Positions 23,816 to 28,296 of a stretch of DNA of 28,296 nucleotides are shown here, in pieces. Positions within the stretch are counted from its first letter, which is position 1, and each line of letters starts with the position of its first letter. This stretch comes from Actinomyces sp. (GTDB lineage: Bacteria; Actinomycetota; Actinomycetes; Actinomycetales; Actinomycetaceae): contig JAHACW010000028.1 of assembly GCA_018375675.1 (NCBI GenBank), positions 1-28,296 of the forward strand. The letters are read 5' to 3'. The position numbers and the translations under genes are program-made. Under the pieces are notes generated by a model. That model had not been told where the DNA came from, ran no database searches, and saw nothing but the letters and a program-made list of their open reading frames with translations.

Positions 23816-25026
23816 CGGTTTCTACCCCTGAGTCGTCGTCCGTTCTCGCTTTCTGTGGTATCGGTTGGGAGTGTTGGTGGCTGTTCGCCAACTTTCCACG
23901 TGTATGTCTGAGTCAAGCTTCCGTTAGATTCGAAGCTCTTTGCCCAGCCGAGTTCTTCAAAACGCCCATTGACTGCGTCAGGTGTTCCAGAATCCAAGTC
24001 GGCTTTGCCTCTATCGAAGTTGTATTTATCGCGAGCGTAAACGGTTACTGTTGCGGTGACGGTGTCCCCTGACACCGTCACGTTTGTCGTCGTGTAATTC
24101 GTGTGGCCGCCGATTGTTTTGCGCCAGTTTTCGGTTTTCGGATATGGACCCTCAGAAGTTGCAGGGGAATACAGTGTAGTTTCAGTCTTTCCAGCATTGA
24201 CCGCTTCGTTAGCTGCCTGTAGTGAGTCATTGAGGCGAGCATTGACGCGGTTACGGACACCGGCATCCTCATCGTAGGCTCTCTCGTAATCAAATGTCTT
24301 TGGAGTGCCGGTATTGTCGCGGAAATGTGCGTAGAAGTCAGCGGCATCCGGGATGTTTTTGATCGCTCGCCCGCCATCAAGCATCACTTGCCATTTCAAC
24401 CAGTTCACACGGTCTTCGAAAGTATCCTGTCCCGCTTTTGAACCATGAGGAAAGTCGTTGTCCCAGAGGATCTTTCGGTCGGGTTCAATAGTCGAGAAGC
24501 CGCCTGACGTCGTGTATGGGGTAACATCTCCGCCGGAATTGATAGCTGCCTGAAGATCATATCGGTCGAACGTGTTGACTAGGGCCAGCAGCTGAACTTG
24601 CATCTTTATAGCTGCAAGGAACTTTGCGCCTATTTGAGCCGGAGGACGCATGTCGAGCAGTCGGTGAGAGGGACGCACTCTCCAGGTATCGGAAACGTCA
24701 AAATCTGCGAGTTCTATTCGGTTAACGCTATCGATAACGTTGCGTTGGAGTTGCTGCTTATTGGTGCGGTAGGTGGCGATGGCCGCCTGCGTCTGTTGGA
24801 TCGACGTGATGTGATCGGTGATCTTCTGCTCGAGCGCATCCAGCTTGGCGATCATCGCCTGGGCGCTCTGTCCCTCCAGGCTCGAAGAAATTATCTCTTT
24901 TGCGTGGGCAATGTCGTCCAGCTTCTCCCGATTGGCTCGCAGCTGGTCGTCGAGGCTTTCAATCGCGTTCGTGAAGGAAGAAAGGTCAAGTGCATGCAGT
25001 TCAGTTTTTGTGACCATCTGTGTCAT
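23812..25026 (-). CDS. Coiled-coil LXG/WXG-like effector-type protein with a beta-rich C-terminus
   Basis: A 404-residue protein. Residues 10-105 are strongly helical and coiled-coil-like. The segment SLEGQSAQAMIAKLDALEQK (from 49) has an L-E-G turn followed by S-A-x-A, the layout of the WxG/LxG turn in Esx and LXG proteins. The middle (~130-300) is a mixed region with no motif I recognise. The C-terminal ~75 residues contain a repetitive T/V strand region and then ARDKYNFDRG, DSGTPDAVNGRFEELGWAKS and a final TYTWKVGE. This resembles a C-terminal module seen in other actinobacterial proteins, but I cannot name it. No nuclease or ADP-ribosyl motif is visible. Base composition is lower in GC than the flanking genes (29 of 60 in 24001-24060). 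ATGA overlaps occur on both sides. An ATG at 25017 is an alternative start. Confidence 0.75.
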   Translation of the reverse strand: MTQMVTKTELHALDLSSFTNAIESLDDQLRANREKLDDIAHAKEIISSSLEGQSAQAMIAKLDALEQKITDHITSIQQTQAAIATYRTNKQQLQRNVIDSVNRIELADFDVSDTWRVRPSHRLLDMRPPAQIGAKFLAAIKMQVQLLALVNTFDRYDLQAAINSGGDVTPYTTSGGFSTIEPDRKILWDNDFPHGSKAGQDTFEDRVNWLKWQVMLDGGRAIKNIPDAADFYAHFRDNTGTPKTFDYERAYDEDAGVRNRVNARLNDSLQAANEAVNAGKTETTLYSPATSEGPYPKTENWRKTIGGHTNYTTTNVTVSGDTVTATVTVYARDKYNFDRGKADLDSGTPDAVNGRFEELGWAKSFESNGSLTQTYTWKVGEQPPTLPTDTTESENGRRLRGRNR

Positions 25027-25301
25027 CCCTCGTTAGATGCGCTGAAGGAATCGGCGATCGCGTTCTCCATCGCCTCGAACTCCTGGAGCGTCTTCAGCAT
25101 GTCGGCGTGCATTGCCTTGAGCTCGTCCTGGATGGCGGTTTCTGCCTCGTTGAGGTTGTTGATCGGCCCGCTGATCCTCTGCGCGTAGACGTGGCTGCAG
25201 GGATCTCCGGTGGGAGGCGTGACCGTGGTGCAGGTTGCTGCTTCGTCGACGTATTGTGCGGCCGTGCGTAAGGCGTCGCTCGAAAAACTCAAGTCGGGCA
25301 C
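25023..25301 (-). CDS. Small helical protein, candidate Esx/LXG partner
   Basis: A 92-residue protein predicted to form a helical hairpin: helix SSDALRTAAQYVDEAATC, a loop with GDPCSHVYAQRISGP, and a long second helix AETAIQDELKAMHADMLKTL continuing to ADSFSAS. Two cysteines (in AATCTT and DPCSH) could bridge the loop. Size and shape match WXG100-like proteins and the small helical partners encoded beside LXG effectors. It lacks a clear W-x-G and a C-terminal Y-x-x-x-D/E secretion motif. The start is GTG at 25301 with AAAGGAG six bases upstream. Its stop overlaps the next start (ATGA), so it is the first gene of the cassette. Assignment as secretion partner is inference. Confidence 0.75.
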   Translation of the reverse strand: MPDLSFSSDALRTAAQYVDEAATCTTVTPPTGDPCSHVYAQRISGPINNLNEAETAIQDELKAMHADMLKTLQEFEAMENAIADSFSASNEG

Positions 25302-25344
25302 TGTCGTCTCCTTTGTCCGTACTTCTGTTGGGAGCGTACAAGGG

Positions 25345-25381
25345 GGAGGTCCCGGGAGGCAACTTGCCTCCCGGGACCTCC
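25345..25381 (-). terminator. Very long perfect hairpin after lldP
   Basis: GGAGGTCCCGGGAGGCA (25345-25361) pairs perfectly with TGCCTCCCGGGACCTCC (25365-25381) around an ACT loop, a 17-bp stem. It starts 20 nt past the lldP stop (25401) on the minus strand and should end that transcript. There is no U-run. Only 43 nt remain before the first cassette gene. Confidence 0.8.
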
Positions 25382-25400
25382 CGAGCCCATGAGCCGCTGA

Positions 25401-27062
25401 TCAGTGCGGCATGTAGGCGCCGAGCCAGCCCTGGGATGCGATGAACACCAGGGTGCACAGCACCAGGAGCAGGCCGATCGAGTAGGGGGCGGCCTTCTTG
25501 AGGATTTCCGCGTCGGAGCCCTTCGAATCCACTGCGGTCGCGGCGATCGCGAGGTTCTGTGGGGACACGATCTTGCCGATGCCGCCGCCGATTGTGTTGG
25601 CGGCAAGCAGGATCGACGGGTCGAGGCCCGCGCCGGCTGCGGCGGTCGACTGCAGGTTCGCGAAGAGCGCGCCCGCCGAGGTGGCGGAGCCTGCGACGGC
25701 CGTGCCGATCCAGCCCAGGATGGGGGAGAGGAACGCGAAGGCCGCGCCCGTCGTCGCCAGGGCGGCGCCGATCGAGGTGGTCTGGCCCGAGAAGTTCATG
25801 ACGAAGGCCAGCGCCATGACGGAGGCGATCGTCAGGATGGCCATGCGCAGCGAGTAGATGGTGCGCGGCAGGACCGCGAACATCTCACCCACGGAGGTCT
25901 GGAAGCGGCCGTTCGAGGAGTTCGTGCCGTACACGATGGCGACGATGATGCCGGTGACGAAGATCCACGTGCCGGGGTTGGACAGGATCTGCAGGTTGTA
26001 GTTGGCGGCGCTCGACGGAGAGCCGTCGGCGGTCAGCAGGTTGCCGTAGATACCGGGCCACGGGATCTTCACGTCCGTCGAGGAGAAGAAAGCTGCGACC
26101 GGTTTGGCGAGCTTCGTGATCGCGATGATGACGACGACGAGGACGTAGGGCAGCAGGGCCAGTCCGATGCGCGAGCCGGTGGGCTTGTCGGCCTCGTCGG
26201 CCTTGGTCGCGCACTCCGCAGGGGTCGTCGGGCCCCAGACCAGCAGGAAGACGTAGCAGGCGGCGAAGCCGAGCAGTGAGCCGACGACGGCGGTCAGCTC
26301 GTAGGAGACCGAGGGGGTGAAGAAGTGGCCGATGCCTGCTGCGGCGCCCGCAACGAGGGCGAGGGGCCACAGCTGGCGCACGCCGCGGCTGCCGTCGAGG
26401 ATGAACAGCATCAGGACTGGGATGAACAGACAGAAGATCCAGGTCAGGTGGCCCATGTCGCCGGCGACGACGACGGGGTCTGCGCCGCCGAGCTTGCCGG
26501 CGGTGGTCGTGGGGATCGCCATGGCGCCAAAGCCCACGTTGATGGCGTTACCGACGACGGTGACAACGGCGGCCTTGATCTTCGGGACGCCGAGGGTCAC
26601 CAGCATGGCGCAGGTGATGGCCACGGGTGCGCCGAAGCCGGCCAGGCCCTCGAGCAGGCCACAGAAGCACCAGGCCACGATGAGGGCCTGGGCGCGCTGG
26701 TCGCCGCGGCCGATCGTATTAAAGACCGCCTTCAGGTCGGAGCTGCGTCCGGACTTCTCGGTCAGGTTGTACAGCCACACGGCCGCGATGATGATGTAGA
26801 TGATCGGCATGAAGCCCATCGCGGCGCCCTGCGTGCCGGACAGGAGCGCCATACCGACGGGCATCTTGAAGGCGAACACCGCGATGCCCAGGGACAGCAC
26901 GAGGGAGATGATCGAGCACCAGTGGGTGGCGACCTTGAAGACGCCCATGAGGACGAAGAAGACGACGAGCGGAAGGAGCCCGACGACGGCTGTCAGGAAG
27001 ACGTTACCCGCGACGGCAGTCGTCGACGGGGTAAAAGATTGGGCTAACAAAAGAGAAGTCAT
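25401..27062 (-). CDS. lldP: L-lactate permease (LldP/LctP family)
   Basis: A 553-residue membrane protein with about 13 hydrophobic helices, matching the usual ~550-residue length. Family blocks visible include CGLLEGLAGFGAPVAI, NAINVGFGAMAIPTTT, SPILGWIGTAVAGS and GGIGKIVSPQNLAIA, all diagnostic of the lactate permease family. It imports lactate (or glycolate) with protons across the cytoplasmic membrane, supplying LutABC encoded 4 kb away on the same strand. The ATG at 27062 is preferred over those at 27092 or 27101 because GGAG lies five bases before it. The stop at 25401 is followed by the hairpin at 25345-25381. The cassette between this gene and lutA is unusual for the pathway. Confidence 0.95.
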   Translation of the reverse strand: MTSLLLAQSFTPSTTAVAGNVFLTAVVGLLPLVVFFVLMGVFKVATHWCSIISLVLSLGIAVFAFKMPVGMALLSGTQGAAMGFMPIIYIIIAAVWLYNLTEKSGRSSDLKAVFNTIGRGDQRAQALIVAWCFCGLLEGLAGFGAPVAITCAMLVTLGVPKIKAAVVTVVGNAINVGFGAMAIPTTTAGKLGGADPVVVAGDMGHLTWIFCLFIPVLMLFILDGSRGVRQLWPLALVAGAAAGIGHFFTPSVSYELTAVVGSLLGFAACYVFLLVWGPTTPAECATKADEADKPTGSRIGLALLPYVLVVVIIAITKLAKPVAAFFSSTDVKIPWPGIYGNLLTADGSPSSAANYNLQILSNPGTWIFVTGIIVAIVYGTNSSNGRFQTSVGEMFAVLPRTIYSLRMAILTIASVMALAFVMNFSGQTTSIGAALATTGAAFAFLSPILGWIGTAVAGSATSAGALFANLQSTAAAGAGLDPSILLAANTIGGGIGKIVSPQNLAIAATAVDSKGSDAEILKKAAPYSIGLLLVLCTLVFIASQGWLGAYMPH

Positions 27063-27100
27063 GGCTGCTCCGCGCGTCAGTGTGTGGGACATTGGACCCA

Positions 27101-27106
27101 ATTATC
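27101..27106 (-). promoter_or_regulatory. Candidate -10 element of lldP
   Basis: On the minus strand this reads GATAAT, five of six matches to TATAAT, placed about 39 nt before the chosen lldP ATG. No good -35 hexamer is visible at 16-18 nt. Confidence is limited. Confidence 0.35.
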
Positions 27107-27141
27107 ATGACATATGAACGCAGAGGCTTACACACTTTTGA

Positions 27142-28296
<1,155 letters not shown>

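Overview
The window looks like the chromosome of a high-GC actinobacterium, most likely a member of the Actinomycetaceae (Schaalia/Actinomyces type). This is inferred from the roughly two-thirds GC coding sequence, the mix of ATG and GTG starts, several leaderless-looking promoters, and the family mix (LutABC with LldP, HrpB, a PhoH-YbeY-CorC-Era operon, a UvrB-domain-less UvrA, and a GW-repeat secreted protease). Genus assignment was not tested by any search.

Layout. (1) 1-581: a ribbon-helix-helix antitoxin-like gene and a truncated paralog. (2) 590-4106: a membrane module made of a minus-strand pair (membrane-anchored SRPBCC protein plus polytopic membrane protein) and a divergent larger paralog of the membrane protein. 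(3) 4353-6791: a secreted subtilisin with seven C-terminal GW repeats, followed by two strong hairpins. (4) 7002-8399: an RclA/MerA-like flavin disulfide reductase on the minus strand. (5) 8617-8871: an orphan Phd-like antitoxin, convergent with hrpB (8897-11500). (6) 11639-18190: a tight plus-strand operon phoH-ybeY-corC-like-era-uvrA2, in which neighbours overlap by 4 nt or are separated by 1 nt. (7) 18288-27062, all minus strand: lutC, lutB, lutA, then a six-gene cassette (three tandem lipoproteins, a small protein, a coiled-coil effector-like protein, a small helical protein), then lldP. (8) 27244 to the right edge: leuA on the plus strand, cut by the window end.

How the genes relate. LldP imports lactate and LutABC oxidises it to pyruvate, so genes 18288-21367 and 25401-27062 form one physiological unit. 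The cassette between them (21679-25301) is unrelated to lactate. Its central gene is visibly lower in GC, and its first three genes overlap by ATGA. It combines an LXG/WXG-like helical N-terminus, a small helical partner, and a downstream array of small proteins and lipoproteins. This is the arrangement expected of a type VII (Esx/LXG) effector with partner and immunity-like genes, and it appears to have been inserted between lldP and lutABC. That is my best candidate for a little-described system. No secretion ATPase is present in the window, so the assignment is inference.

Intergenic regions are short. The only gene-free stretch over 300 bases is 21368-21678, which holds the upstream region of lutA and the downstream hairpin of the lipoprotein array. 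I see no tRNA, rRNA, CRISPR array, transposase or phage gene.
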